Source: an uncultured Veillonella sp.
GTDB taxonomy: Bacteria > Bacillota > Negativicutes > Veillonellales > Veillonellaceae
NCBI GenBank assembly: GCA_900757715.1
Contig: CAAEOZ010000216.1
Coordinates: 1 to 33,304 of the forward strand
Direction: 5' to 3'
Length of the DNA: 33,304 nucleotides
Below the pieces are notes generated by a model. That model made no database searches and was not told the DNA's origin. It saw only the letters and a list, made by a program, of their open reading frames with translations. Positions 23,436 through 31,890 of the stretch are shown here, piece by piece; positions within the stretch are counted from its first letter, which is position 1; every line of letters begins with the position of its first letter. A program made the position numbers and the translations under genes.

Positions 23436-24365
23436 TTGAAAAAGGGGTACATCAAGTTAATAGCAGCCATTGTGCTCGGTGTTGCTATTATCGGTGGTGG
23501 GATCTATGGGGTGTATACACTCTTATCATCCAATACAACGACAATTTTATATCGATCAACCGTTGACGATAAAATCAACGCCATACGACCTTATATTGTC
23601 GCACTGGACGCATATAACTCGTATAGTGTAGCCTATGCTAGCCAATTACAACCAACGCTGGAAGAGTTGCGTAATGGTTCTCATAATACGACGATTACAC
23701 TACCTAAATACAAGGAACTTAAAGCTGCATTAGAGGTAGCAAAACAAGATAGTTCTACGCCCTACGAAGATGTAAACCAAGCAACAAATGATGTCCTCGT
23801 AGTACTTGATCAAATTATTCCTATTGCTAATCAGTTGCAATCTTACTATGTGGAACGTCGTTATGAAAAGGATAATTATAAAGGTAGCGATGAGCTAGCA
23901 GCTCAATATGTACCTTTAGCAGAACAGTTCTACGCTACATATAATGCATTAGACTTAGCTTTAGATAATCGTAATAATGAGCTTTATAACGAACGCATGA
24001 CTGAGTATCAGGGAGAAAAACGGGAAAATGCGGTTAACTTTATAGAGATAAATCTCATAACAGCACAAACTATTGACCTTATTGATCCAGATGGGAATAC
24101 AGACACCCAAAAGGTAGAATCAAACTTACAACAAATTACACAACGCCTCAATAAATTACAACCTGGTACTACACCAGAAGTACAAAATGCGGTAAGAGAG
24201 TATCAAGACTCAGTAAAAGAATTTGTTGCAGAGGCACGCAACTACATTATTATCAACTCATCTTATGGCGAAGCTTATACGCAATTATTTACCAAGTATA
24301 ATAAAATGATTGGCAAGGCCAATGCAGTTAACATGTCAGACTTAGATGTAACAGAAAAAAAATAA
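23436..24365 (+). CDS. DUF3829-like membrane-anchored extracytoplasmic protein
   Basis: A 309-residue protein with an uncleaved-looking N-terminal membrane anchor (about residues 7-29, IKLIAAIVLGVAIIGGGIYGVY) without a lipobox cysteine, then a soluble, largely helical part. Segments such as DDKINAIRPYIVALDAYNS, YEDVNQATNDVLVVLDQIIPIANQLQSYYVERRYEKDNYKGSDELAAQYVPLAEQFYATYNALDLAL and the C-terminal YGEAYTQLFTKYNKMIGKANAV are the style of DUF3829 (YiiG-like). Function is unknown. The start is TTG at 23436, preceded by AAGGAG at nine bases. It stands alone between the defence islet and the ABC region and ends in a strong terminator. Confidence 0.75.
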   Translation: MKKGYIKLIAAIVLGVAIIGGGIYGVYTLLSSNTTTILYRSTVDDKINAIRPYIVALDAYNSYSVAYASQLQPTLEELRNGSHNTTITLPKYKELKAALEVAKQDSSTPYEDVNQATNDVLVVLDQIIPIANQLQSYYVERRYEKDNYKGSDELAAQYVPLAEQFYATYNALDLALDNRNNELYNERMTEYQGEKRENAVNFIEINLITAQTIDLIDPDGNTDTQKVESNLQQITQRLNKLQPGTTPEVQNAVREYQDSVKEFVAEARNYIIINSSYGEAYTQLFTKYNKMIGKANAVNMSDLDVTEKK

Positions 24366-24380
24366 TATTTAGATAACACA

Positions 24381-24417
24381 AAGGACTAGCCCATGCGAGC
24401 TAGTCCTTTTTTTTTTT
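24381..24417 (+). terminator. Terminator after the DUF3829-like gene
   Basis: AAGGACTAGC and GCTAGTCCTT form a perfect ten-base stem with an eight-base loop, then a run of more than eight T. Confidence 0.93.
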
Positions 24418-24433
24418 ATGTAAGCAGCAAACT

Positions 24434-25987
24434 TTATTTCTTTTTCAAATCTTTTGTAATGATGTAATATTCAGACGGTGTTATCTTGATACCATCAATA
24501 TGTTTATTACCTACAATATTAATTTTAGGATACCCAAGGAATAATGCTACAGCGTTATCTAACATCAGTTGTTGCGCATTGATAACCGCATTACGACGCA
24601 CCACTGGGTCGCTACTGCTTTCACCAAGAGCCAACAATTCATCGAAACGAGGATTAGAGAAGCCAGACCCATTAGTTTCAACGCCTGTACCCCAATATTG
24701 TTTCAAGAACCATACTGGTTGACCCGTATTAGCGGTTACAACACTGGAGATAATCATATCATAATCACCAGATTGAGATAATGTGTCGATAACCGCATAA
24801 TCTACGATTTTAATTCGTAAATCTACACCGATTTTTTTGTAGTCCGCTTGTAATGCTTCCGCATATAATGGCAATTCAGGACGAGTCGTGTAGGCATAAA
24901 AATCAAGTACGAGGTTTTCACCATCTTTATCGACAATGCCATCACCATTCGTATCTTCATAGCCTTCTCGTTTAAGTAATTCTTTAGCGCGCTCTACATT
25001 ATATTTATTAGGATCACGTAATTGGTTAAAACCATAATCGATGGATGGCGGCAATGGAGCCTTACCAGCTACAAACGTATCTTTCATGAGATTTTTCGCA
25101 TAAGACTCACGGTCTGCTGCTGCAATGAGGGCTGCACGAAGATTTGGATTTCGTAGTTTCCCCTTTTGCCCCATACGAACAAATACGTCACGCAAGGAAG
25201 ACATTTCATAGATAGTAAAGTTCTTATCATTTTGGAAGATACTATATTCACCAGGTCCAATGCTAATAGCCATATCTACATCACCAGATTGTAATGCCAT
25301 AGCACGCGTATTCGCATCATTAATGGAAGGGATTTCAACCTTGGCAAAGCCTGCTTTACCATCCCAGTAATTATCATTACGTTTTAGTTCAGCACGCTCT
25401 TTTGTGAAAGAGGATACTACATATGGACCAGTACCAATAGGACCTTCCTTTGCAATATCACGACCATTCGCCTCTGCTGTCACATCCATAATCAAAAACA
25501 ATGGATCTCCTAACAAGTTGGGCAAGTTATAATATTCCTTGTCAGTCTTGATGGTCAACTCCTGACCGTTAGCAGTAATTTCTGTATAGTTAAAGAACGT
25601 TTTTGCTCGTTTACTTTTAGCAAAAGTTCGTTCTAAAGATGCTTTTACCGCCTCAGCTGTCAAACTATTACCATTTGAGAATTTAACTTTATCATTGATG
25701 GTGAAAGTCCATGTTAACTTGTCATCACCTTGCTTCCAAGAGGTGGCAAGCCAAGGCGTTGCTTTCATTTGATCATCAAACTTGATAAGCGTTTCACCTA
25801 TACCAAATCGTACAACAGCCCAACTAAAATAATTTTCCGTTGGTTCTAATGTGCCAGCAAAACTAATAGCCCCTACCTTTAATACATCATTAGATGAAGC
25901 AGAATCTTGATTCATACAACCAACAGTTCCGAGCATAGTCACACCAAGGGTCATACCAATTAGTAAAGCCTTGCGTAATCCTTTCAT
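24434..25987 (-). CDS. Orphan ABC transporter substrate-binding lipoprotein (Nik/Dpp type)
   Basis: A 517-residue extracytoplasmic family-5 binding protein. The signal peptide ends in a lipobox LGTVGC with lipid-linked Cys near residue 24. The core LKVGAISFAGTLEPTENYFSWAVVRFGIGETLIKFDDQM, DKVKFSNGNSL, EGPIGTGPYVV and LQSGDVDMAI is typical. An EF-hand-like loop DTNGDGIVDKDG occurs near residue 335. It is a close paralogue of the binding protein encoded at 28010-29578 but lies apart, behind its own promoter and a copy of the TATACCC palindrome. It has no transporter genes of its own, so it probably feeds the adjacent permease complex with a second ligand form. Confidence 0.92.
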   Translation of the reverse strand: MKGLRKALLIGMTLGVTMLGTVGCMNQDSASSNDVLKVGAISFAGTLEPTENYFSWAVVRFGIGETLIKFDDQMKATPWLATSWKQGDDKLTWTFTINDKVKFSNGNSLTAEAVKASLERTFAKSKRAKTFFNYTEITANGQELTIKTDKEYYNLPNLLGDPLFLIMDVTAEANGRDIAKEGPIGTGPYVVSSFTKERAELKRNDNYWDGKAGFAKVEIPSINDANTRAMALQSGDVDMAISIGPGEYSIFQNDKNFTIYEMSSLRDVFVRMGQKGKLRNPNLRAALIAAADRESYAKNLMKDTFVAGKAPLPPSIDYGFNQLRDPNKYNVERAKELLKREGYEDTNGDGIVDKDGENLVLDFYAYTTRPELPLYAEALQADYKKIGVDLRIKIVDYAVIDTLSQSGDYDMIISSVVTANTGQPVWFLKQYWGTGVETNGSGFSNPRFDELLALGESSSDPVVRRNAVINAQQLMLDNAVALFLGYPKINIVGNKHIDGIKITPSEYYIITKDLKKK

Positions 25988-26060
25988 TTATACACCTACC
26001 TTTCTACACACATTAACTATCTATTTATACTCAGATACTCACTATTTTTTGCATTAACAT

Positions 26061-26089
26061 AATCTAGTAAATATAACCTACTTTTACAA
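26061..26089 (-). promoter_or_regulatory. Candidate promoter for the orphan binding-protein gene
   Basis: On the minus strand TTGTAA (26084-26089) and TAGATT (26061-26066) are 17 bases apart. The main operon promoter has the same -35 and spacing (31835-31863). Confidence 0.5.
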
Positions 26090-26141
26090 TAGTTAATATA
26101 AAAAAAATCTATGTACATCACTTCATATGAGCATATCTTGT

Positions 26142-26159
26142 TATACCCATAGGGGTATA
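26142..26159. promoter_or_regulatory. TATACCC-N4-GGGTATA operator-like palindrome
   Basis: Perfect seven-base arms around a four-base spacer. Read on the minus strand it is TATACCCCTATGGGTATA, differing by one inserted T from the site upstream of the ABC operon at 31864-31890. The ATACCCC/GGGGTAT form resembles CsoR/RcnR-family metal or sulfur sensor operators. Confidence 0.6.
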
Positions 26160-26262
26160 TTTTATACAGTCAACTATACTATATATTAGGTGTTAACACA
26201 ATGTATAATTTGAGAAACATTTCAATATATCTATTAAAAAATTTCATATCTTAACTATGCAT

Positions 26263-26299
26263 AAAAATAGCAGTTAGTCTTGAAACTAACTGCTATTTT
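26263..26299 (-). terminator. Terminator of the ABC transporter operon
   Basis: On the minus strand AAAATAGCAGTTAG pairs with CTAACTGCTATTTT around an eight-base loop, followed by a further T. Confidence 0.92.
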
Positions 26300-26391
26300 A
26301 ATTTACCTATACGATTTAAAACTCTACATTTTAAATCTATTCGCTCGAAGTCTAACATTCAAAATCTATGCATTTGAATGAGTTTCTTACA

Positions 26392-27207
26392 TTATGCTTC
26401 TAGTGCAGCCTCATCCAAGGTAAGCGGCTTATGATCTTGACCAATTTCAAAAATAGAGCTCAATAAAACCTTTGTATATGGATGTTTTGCATCCGCCAAG
26501 TGGAAAGCATCTAGTTCTTCAACGATAGCACCTTTGTACATTACGACCACCTTGTGGCACATCGTACGAATAAAGGCAATATCATGAGCAATAAATAGGT
26601 ATGTTAAATTTTTCTTTTTTTGTAAACGCGCCAAAAGGTACGCAATGGAGTCTTGTACAGATACGTCTAGAGCACTAGTAGCCTCGTCTAACACCAGGAT
26701 TTCGGGCTCTAAAACGATAGCACGAGCAATGGCAACACGTTGGCGTTGACCACCAGACATTTCATGAGGATAGCGATGCATAAACTCGCGAGGTAAATCT
26801 ACCATTTCCAGGTAGTCACCTGCGATTTGCTCTTCTTTTCCCTTTTCAAGAAGACCAAAATTATAAAGTGGCTCAAGAATGATATCTTTAACCTTCATAC
26901 GTGGGTTAAAAGCTGCAGATGGATCTTGGAATACCATTTGAATCTTTTTACGGTATTCTTTCGTTTGTTCGAAGTTCATATGTTGAATCTCTACACCATC
27001 TACATAAATCTCGCCTTCCGTAATAGGAAGCATCTTCATGATCATACGAACCAATGTTGTTTTCCCTGAGCCAGATTCCCCTACAATACCAAGGGACTGA
27101 CCTTTTTCGAGAGTTATATTAATATCCTTACATGCTTCAAGCTCACCACCAGTAGGAAGTGGGAATCGTTTATATACATTCTTAATGTCTACTGCGTAAT
27201 TAGTCAA
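26392..27207 (-). CDS. ABC transporter ATP-binding protein, Nik/Dpp/Opp type (second ATPase)
   Basis: Cytoplasmic ATPase of about 271 residues that powers the importer. Walker A is GESGSGKTT near residue 40, the ABC signature is MSGGQRQRVAIARAI, Walker B is ILVLDEATSALD and the H-loop is FIAHDIAF. PHEM and VFQDPSAAFNPRMKVKDIILEPL are typical of the DppF/NikE half of the pair. The start is TTG at 27207, overlapping the previous gene by eight bases, with AGGAGG eight bases upstream. It is the last gene of the operon and is followed by a terminator. Confidence 0.95.
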   Translation of the reverse strand: MTNYAVDIKNVYKRFPLPTGGELEACKDINITLEKGQSLGIVGESGSGKTTLVRMIMKMLPITEGEIYVDGVEIQHMNFEQTKEYRKKIQMVFQDPSAAFNPRMKVKDIILEPLYNFGLLEKGKEEQIAGDYLEMVDLPREFMHRYPHEMSGGQRQRVAIARAIVLEPEILVLDEATSALDVSVQDSIAYLLARLQKKKNLTYLFIAHDIAFIRTMCHKVVVMYKGAIVEELDAFHLADAKHPYTKVLLSSIFEIGQDHKPLTLDEAALEA

Positions 27208-27997
27208 TGTAACGACCTCCTCCCAATGTTGGCACAGCGTCTTTTAGTTGTTTCGTATATTCATTAGATGGATTTTCCAAAATATCTTGTGGGGTTCCAG
27301 CATCTACAACACAGCCCTTTTTCATAACAATAATATAGTCAGACATATACGCTGCTACACCAAGGTTATGAGTTACCATGACTATTGCAGAATTATGCTC
27401 TTTAGCTAGTTCAAGCATTTGCATAACCACTTGAGATTGTGTTGTTACATCGAGTGCAGATGTCGGTTCGTCACCGATGAGTAATGCTGGGTCCAATGCT
27501 AACGCCATAGCAATACCAACACGTTGACGTTGACCACCAGATAATTCGTGTGGATAACGGCGCAATATATCCGCTCCATTAGGAAGGGATACAGATTCTA
27601 ATAACTCAATTGCTCGTCGATCACATTCATCATTAGTGATTTCAATATGAGATGTAAACAATTCTCTAAATTGTTTACCAATGCGAACAATTGGATCTAA
27701 TGCACTACCACTATCTTGGAAAATCATAGCCATATCTTTACCACGTATGGCTCTCCATTCTGACTTAGATAGGGTACGAAGGTCGTGACCGTTAAAAATC
27801 ATTGTACCGTCTGTAACCTCACCACCTACAGGTAATAAACCCATGAGGGCCCGGATTACAGTAGTTTTACCGGATCCGGACTCACCTACAATGGTTAATA
27901 CCTTACCGCGTTCCAAGGTAAAGTTCACATCCATAACAGCAGGCACACCTTGGTACGCAATGTTAAGGTTTTCTACAGTTAGTATGTTTTCTGCCAT
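27200..27997 (-). CDS. ABC transporter ATP-binding protein, Nik/Dpp/Opp type (first ATPase)
   Basis: The partner ATPase, 265 residues, of the DppD/NikD half. Walker A is GESGSGKTTVIRALMGLLP, the signature LSGGQRQRVGIAMALALDP, Walker B LLIGDEPTSALDV and the H-loop MVTHNLG. The Q-loop IFQDSGSALDPIVRIGKQF marks the family. ATG 27997 follows GAGGAG and lies 12 bases after the binding-protein gene. It ends inside the start of the next ATPase gene, so the two ATPases are translated together and likely form a heterodimer. Confidence 0.95.
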   Translation of the reverse strand: MAENILTVENLNIAYQGVPAVMDVNFTLERGKVLTIVGESGSGKTTVIRALMGLLPVGGEVTDGTMIFNGHDLRTLSKSEWRAIRGKDMAMIFQDSGSALDPIVRIGKQFRELFTSHIEITNDECDRRAIELLESVSLPNGADILRRYPHELSGGQRQRVGIAMALALDPALLIGDEPTSALDVTTQSQVVMQMLELAKEHNSAIVMVTHNLGVAAYMSDYIIVMKKGCVVDAGTPQDILENPSNEYTKQLKDAVPTLGGGRYID

Positions 27998-28009
27998 TAT
28001 AGCTCCTCA

Positions 28010-29578
28010 CTATTTTGTAATTTTATTAGTAATCCAGTAGTAATCACTTGGGTACATTACAGCACCTTTCAAGTAAGAACCAGTAACAATGTTAGTTTTA
28101 GGATAACCTAAGAATAATGCAGCACCATCATTCATCAATAATTGTTGAATTTGGATTGCGTATTCACGACGTTTTGCAGGATCGAATTCTGTTTCAGCTG
28201 CATCTAACAATTGGTCAACTTGTGGATTGGAATAACCAGAACCGTTTTGAGGGTTGGAACCATTGTCATTTGTATGCCAGTAGTTAGCCAAGAACCAGAT
28301 TGGATCGCCTGTATTAGCCGTTACGATGTTGGAAATAAGCATATCATAGTCGCCATCTTGACCCATTTTATCGATCAAGTTGTAGTCAACTGTTTTAATT
28401 TTCATATCGATACCAACTTTTTTGAGATCTGCTTGAACAGCTTCTGCGTAAAGTGGTAATTCTGCACGAGAGTTATATACGACGAAGTTGAATGTTAATG
28501 GTTTGCCATCTTTATCAAGGATGCCGTCGCCATCAGTATCTTTCCAACCGTCTTCCGCTAATAATTGTTTAGAACGTTCAGGATTATACGCATTAGGATC
28601 TTTCAATTCGTTGAAGCCATAGTCCATGGATGGCGGAATTGGAGCAGACCCAGGAATAAATGTACCTTTTAACAATACATCTGCATAGTTCTTACGATCT
28701 GTTGCAGAGATGACAGCAGCGCGAACCTTGTCGTCACCAAGAACACCTTTTTGGTTGATACGTGCTAATACAACACGAAGAGATGCAATTTCATCTACTT
28801 TAAATTTGTTGTTACCTTGGAACAATCCAATTTCGCCTGGGCCAATGTTTACAGCCATGTCGACATCGCCAGATTGCAAGCTCAATGCACGCGTATTAGG
28901 ATCGTCGATGGAAGGAATTTCTACAGTTTTGAAAGGTACTGTACCATCCCAGTAATTTTCGTTGGCCGCCATTTCAGCACGTTCTTTTGTGAAAGATTTA
29001 ACTACGTATGGGCCTGTACCGATAGGACCTTCTTTAGCAAAGTTGCGGCCATCTTTTTCAGCTTGGACATCAACAATTAAGAATAATGGATCGGCCAAAA
29101 GACCAGGCATATTAGGATATTCTTTCGTCGTATGAATTACCAATTGTTGACCATTTGCTTCGATGGAATCATATTCAAAGAACGTTTTTGCACGATTGGA
29201 TTTTTCAAAAGCACGTTCGATAGATGCTTTAACAGCTGCAGCATCAACCTTTTTACCGTTGGAGAATTTTACTTTGTCATTGATAGTAAACGTCCACGTT
29301 TTATGGTCTGGGGATACTTCCCATTTAGATGCAATCCATGGTTGAGGTTTCATCTGTTCGTCAAACTTAGCCAATGTTTCACCTACACCATAGCGCATTA
29401 CAACCCATGCAAAGAAGTTTTCTGTAGGTTCTAATGTGGATGCGAAGTTAGTAACGCCTACTTTTAATACATCTTTGTTAGCAGCACCATTATTATCAGA
29501 CCCACAACCTGCTATGAAGGAACCCATCATTACAATACTAAGACCTGCTAATAAGGCCTTTTTCCAAGATTTTTTCAT
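28010..29578 (-). CDS. ABC transporter substrate-binding lipoprotein of the operon (Nik/Dpp type)
   Basis: A 522-residue family-5 binding protein. The signal peptide ends in the lipobox FIAGC with Cys near residue 25, then a Ser/Asp/Asn linker. The body reads LKVGVTNFASTLEPTENFFAWVVMRYGVGETLAKFDEQM and PIGTGPYVVKSFTKERAEM, matching the orphan paralogue throughout, and also carries a calcium-like DTDGDGILDKDG loop. Position inside the permease-ATPase operon makes it the main receptor. The upstream cobalamin riboswitch suggests cobalt, a cobalt chelate or another B12-related ligand, but nickel or peptides cannot be excluded from the sequence alone. A 153-base gap with a stem-loop precedes it. 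Confidence 0.93.
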   Translation of the reverse strand: MKKSWKKALLAGLSIVMMGSFIAGCGSDNNGAANKDVLKVGVTNFASTLEPTENFFAWVVMRYGVGETLAKFDEQMKPQPWIASKWEVSPDHKTWTFTINDKVKFSNGKKVDAAAVKASIERAFEKSNRAKTFFEYDSIEANGQQLVIHTTKEYPNMPGLLADPLFLIVDVQAEKDGRNFAKEGPIGTGPYVVKSFTKERAEMAANENYWDGTVPFKTVEIPSIDDPNTRALSLQSGDVDMAVNIGPGEIGLFQGNNKFKVDEIASLRVVLARINQKGVLGDDKVRAAVISATDRKNYADVLLKGTFIPGSAPIPPSMDYGFNELKDPNAYNPERSKQLLAEDGWKDTDGDGILDKDGKPLTFNFVVYNSRAELPLYAEAVQADLKKVGIDMKIKTVDYNLIDKMGQDGDYDMLISNIVTANTGDPIWFLANYWHTNDNGSNPQNGSGYSNPQVDQLLDAAETEFDPAKRREYAIQIQQLLMNDGAALFLGYPKTNIVTGSYLKGAVMYPSDYYWITNKITK

Positions 29579-29627
29579 TTAAAATCTCCTTTTACAACTA
29601 CATGTAAAACATAAAAACATTTAACAT

Positions 29628-29653
29628 CATCACTATCTAAAATAGTTGTGATG
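29628..29653 (-). other. Stem-loop between the permease and binding-protein genes
   Basis: On the minus strand CATC-ACA-ACTAT pairs with ATAGT-GATG around a five-base loop, leaving a three-base bulge. It sits in the 153-base gap between the second permease and the binding-protein gene. The T tract after it is poor, so it is more likely an RNA-processing or stabilising hairpin that raises binding-protein mRNA than a terminator. Confidence 0.35.
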
Positions 29654-29731
29654 GAAAAACCATAATTTCTTACCAGTCATAATGAAACTTTCACTAGATA
29701 AAGATTCAAATTTATGAAGGTAAAAACAATT

Positions 29732-30553
29732 TTATCCTTGATTTTTTGGATCCACTACATCTCGTAAGGAATCAGACCAAAGATTAAAAATAGATACCAC
29801 GATTAAGATCGACATACCAGGGAATGCCATAAGCCATGGACTTGTTTGCAAGTACTGGCGGCCTTCGTTAAGCATAAGGCCCCATTCAGGTGTTGGTGGC
29901 TGTGCACCAAAACCAAGGAAGGAAAGCCCTGCCACCTCAATCATGATGGCCCCAATATCAAGTGCACCTGTAGTAACAACAAGAGGCATAATATTAGGAA
30001 TAATATGTCGTCTTAAGATAGTTGCCGTAGACGCCCCCATCATAACCGCAGCCGTTACATATTCTTCACCACGTACTTTTAACGTCATAGAACGTACTAA
30101 ACGAGCATATTTTGCCCAACCTACTACAGATAAGGCCAAAATCGTATTCACAATGCTACCACCCAAAATACCAGCAATAGCGATGGCTAAAACAACACCT
30201 GGAAAGGATAACATAATATCAGCTAGGCGCATGAGAACCATTTCGACTTTGCCGCCGAAATAGCCTGCTATAGCACCGATGATAGTACCAATACTCACCA
30301 TGATAACGACGATGGATACGCCCATGAACAAGGATAATTGAGTACCGTAAATGATACGAGATAATACATCACGTCCTAATTTATCTGTACCAAACCAATG
30401 TTGGCTGCTTGGTGCTTGCAATGCCTGACTTATATTTGAGGTGAAAGGATCGCCCGGTGCAAGCCAGGGTGCAAAGATAGCGATGAGAACAATGATAATC
30501 ATCAACCCACTATAGAAAGAGAACAATTTATGTTTTTGAATAAATTCTGCCAT
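29732..30553 (-). CDS. ABC transporter permease, NikC/DppC type
   Basis: Inner-membrane permease of 273 residues with about six helices. The N terminus has the DppC-type FGTDKLGRDVLSRIIYGTQLSLFMG. The cytoplasmic EAA loop is EYVTAAVMMGASTATILRRHIIPNIM, and GAIMIEVAGLSFLGFGAQPPTPEWGLML follows, all classic for this subfamily. The start ATG overlaps the stop of the other permease gene by one base (TAATG). Together the two permeases form the channel for the substrate passed on by the binding protein. Confidence 0.95.
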   Translation of the reverse strand: MAEFIQKHKLFSFYSGLMIIIVLIAIFAPWLAPGDPFTSNISQALQAPSSQHWFGTDKLGRDVLSRIIYGTQLSLFMGVSIVVIMVSIGTIIGAIAGYFGGKVEMVLMRLADIMLSFPGVVLAIAIAGILGGSIVNTILALSVVGWAKYARLVRSMTLKVRGEEYVTAAVMMGASTATILRRHIIPNIMPLVVTTGALDIGAIMIEVAGLSFLGFGAQPPTPEWGLMLNEGRQYLQTSPWLMAFPGMSILIVVSIFNLWSDSLRDVVDPKNQG

Positions 30554-31491
30554 TATGCTCTCTCCCTTTTCAATCTAGGGTCTAATAAGATATATGATGC
30601 ATCAACCAATGCGTTAATACACATATATGCTAAAGCAACCCACAACACAAAACCTTCAATCAATGGATAATCGCGCATGGTAATAGCATAAATTGCCATA
30701 TTCCCAAGTCCCGGCCAAGAGAATACCATTTCTACGACTGCCACACCACCTAGTAACCAACCGATAAGAACACCAAGAATAGTGATGAGTGGTAACACCG
30801 CATTAGGTAAAATATGACCGAATAAAATTTTTATCTCACTAACACCGCGAGCACGAGCGCCAATAACATAATCCTTTTGCATTTCCTCAAGGATAACGAG
30901 CCGCACTTGACGCATGTATTTAGACCCAACAACAACTGCCAAAGTAATAGCTGGCAAAATAACACCAGATGCGGTCACTCGAGAGGATGCAATCGGTACA
31001 AGGCCTAATTTAAGACCGAAGATGTAAATCAGTATAAGACCTAACCAAAACGTAGGCATAGATACGCCTACGAAAGATAGAAATCTCAACACATAATCAA
31101 CCCATTTGTTACGATTTAAGGCGCTTATAATACCTGCAGGCAATGCATAGAGCAGCGTAAATACTAAAGCCGTACCCGCTAACATTAATGTACCTGGTAA
31201 AGCCTCCAACATACGATCTACTACTGGTTTTTTAGCAGAATAACTCATCCCTAAATCACCTTGTGCGGCATTGACGACCCAGTTTGCATACTGTACTACA
31301 AATGGTTTATCTAACCCAAGCTGAGCTCGAGTTTCATCGATAAGCTCCTGAGATACGATACTATCTGCCGTTTCAAGTAACATCGTTACTGGGTCACCTG
31401 GTGCTAAATAGGTGAGACAAAATGTCAAAAATGTGATGCCAAACAAGGTAACAATAAATTGCCCCAATTGTTTGACAAAGCGTTTGCCCAT
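30553..31491 (-). CDS. ABC transporter permease, NikB/DppB type
   Basis: Inner-membrane permease of 312 residues and the first gene of the operon. The N-terminal helix contains LTFCLTYLAPGDP, the DppB signature, and QLGLDKPFVVQYANWV follows. The EAA loop is YVIGARARGVSEIKILFGHILPNAVLPLI, then GGVAVVEMVFSWPGLGNMAIYAI. About six helices. ATG 31491 follows AGGAGGCG. The leader of about 340 bases holds the cobalamin riboswitch and terminator that control the whole operon. Confidence 0.95.
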   Translation of the reverse strand: MGKRFVKQLGQFIVTLFGITFLTFCLTYLAPGDPVTMLLETADSIVSQELIDETRAQLGLDKPFVVQYANWVVNAAQGDLGMSYSAKKPVVDRMLEALPGTLMLAGTALVFTLLYALPAGIISALNRNKWVDYVLRFLSFVGVSMPTFWLGLILIYIFGLKLGLVPIASSRVTASGVILPAITLAVVVGSKYMRQVRLVILEEMQKDYVIGARARGVSEIKILFGHILPNAVLPLITILGVLIGWLLGGVAVVEMVFSWPGLGNMAIYAITMRDYPLIEGFVLWVALAYMCINALVDASYILLDPRLKRERA

Positions 31492-31589
31492 AGGCGCCTC
31501 CTAAACTCTCTAAACACTAACAACAATTCAAATGACAAACTAATGGTACTAGCTTTTTTATATAGCGTTGAAGCTTAAAGGCTAGGGAA

Positions 31590-31618
31590 CGAAAAAAGGC
31601 TAGTCGCCCGACTAACCT
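31590..31618 (-). terminator. Cobalamin riboswitch expression-platform terminator
   Basis: On the minus strand AGGTTAGTCG pairs with CGACTAGCCT (one G-T pair) around a two-base GG loop apex, followed by six T. It lies just after the aptamer and about 100 bases before the first permease gene. Confidence 0.88.
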
Positions 31619-31634
31619 AAATTAAGCACAGCAT

Positions 31635-31806
31635 ATGCATACCATGCCTTTAGAGCAGGCTTTCTGACTCTGATTCATCGCAACATTTCGGCCTTCCCAG
31701 TTTCCCAGTGACCCTATAATGAAACCTTGCTCCTCATTACAGCTATTTGCATAGTATGGGTTTTTCACCCATTTTCCTCTTTTACGCTCGGTAAATACCG
31801 ACACTC
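31635..31806 (-). ncRNA. Cobalamin (B12) riboswitch
   Basis: On the minus strand the aptamer blocks occur in the right order: AGAGGAAAATGGGTGAAAAA with its CCCAT partner, GCTGTAATGAGGAGCAA, GGGTCACTGGGAAACTGGG followed by AAGGC, and the B12 box AGTCAGAAAGCCTGC (31655-31669). GAGC at the 5' side pairs with GCTC after the B12 box to close P2. It precedes a terminator, so binding of adenosyl- or other cobalamin is expected to switch the transporter operon off. The outer ends of the aptamer are approximate. Confidence 0.93.
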
Positions 31807-31834
31807 ACTAGTTCATTCATTTTTATCGATTATA

Positions 31835-31863
31835 AATATACTATATTAATACTTTATTTACAA
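31835..31863 (-). promoter_or_regulatory. Promoter of the ABC operon
   Basis: On the minus strand TTGTAA (31858-31863) and TATATT (31835-31840) are 17 bases apart, placing the start of transcription about 20 bases before the aptamer. The TATACCC palindrome abuts its -35 side. Confidence 0.6.
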
Positions 31864-31890
31864 TACATATACCCCTTATGGGTATATGTA
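31864..31890. promoter_or_regulatory. Large TATACCC-N5-GGGTATA operator-like palindrome
   Basis: Perfect 11-base arms, TACATATACCC and GGGTATATGTA, around a five-base spacer CTTAT. The core TATACCCCTTATGGGTATA is repeated with one base less upstream of the orphan binding-protein gene at 26142-26159. It lies immediately upstream of the operon -35 element. Confidence 0.7.

Larger units (their letters stand above)
25988..26391. other. Intergenic region with promoter, operator and terminator
   Basis: About 400 AT-rich bases between the last ABC gene and the orphan binding-protein gene. From the right on the minus strand it holds the operon terminator, the TATACCC palindrome and a TTGTAA/TAGATT promoter. 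No riboswitch-like motif is seen here, unlike the main operon. Confidence 0.75.

Noticed and set aside
31622..31804. A 60-codon open frame on the minus strand upstream of the ABC operon
   Set aside because: It lies wholly inside the cobalamin riboswitch, whose conserved blocks explain the sequence; there is no ribosome-binding site.
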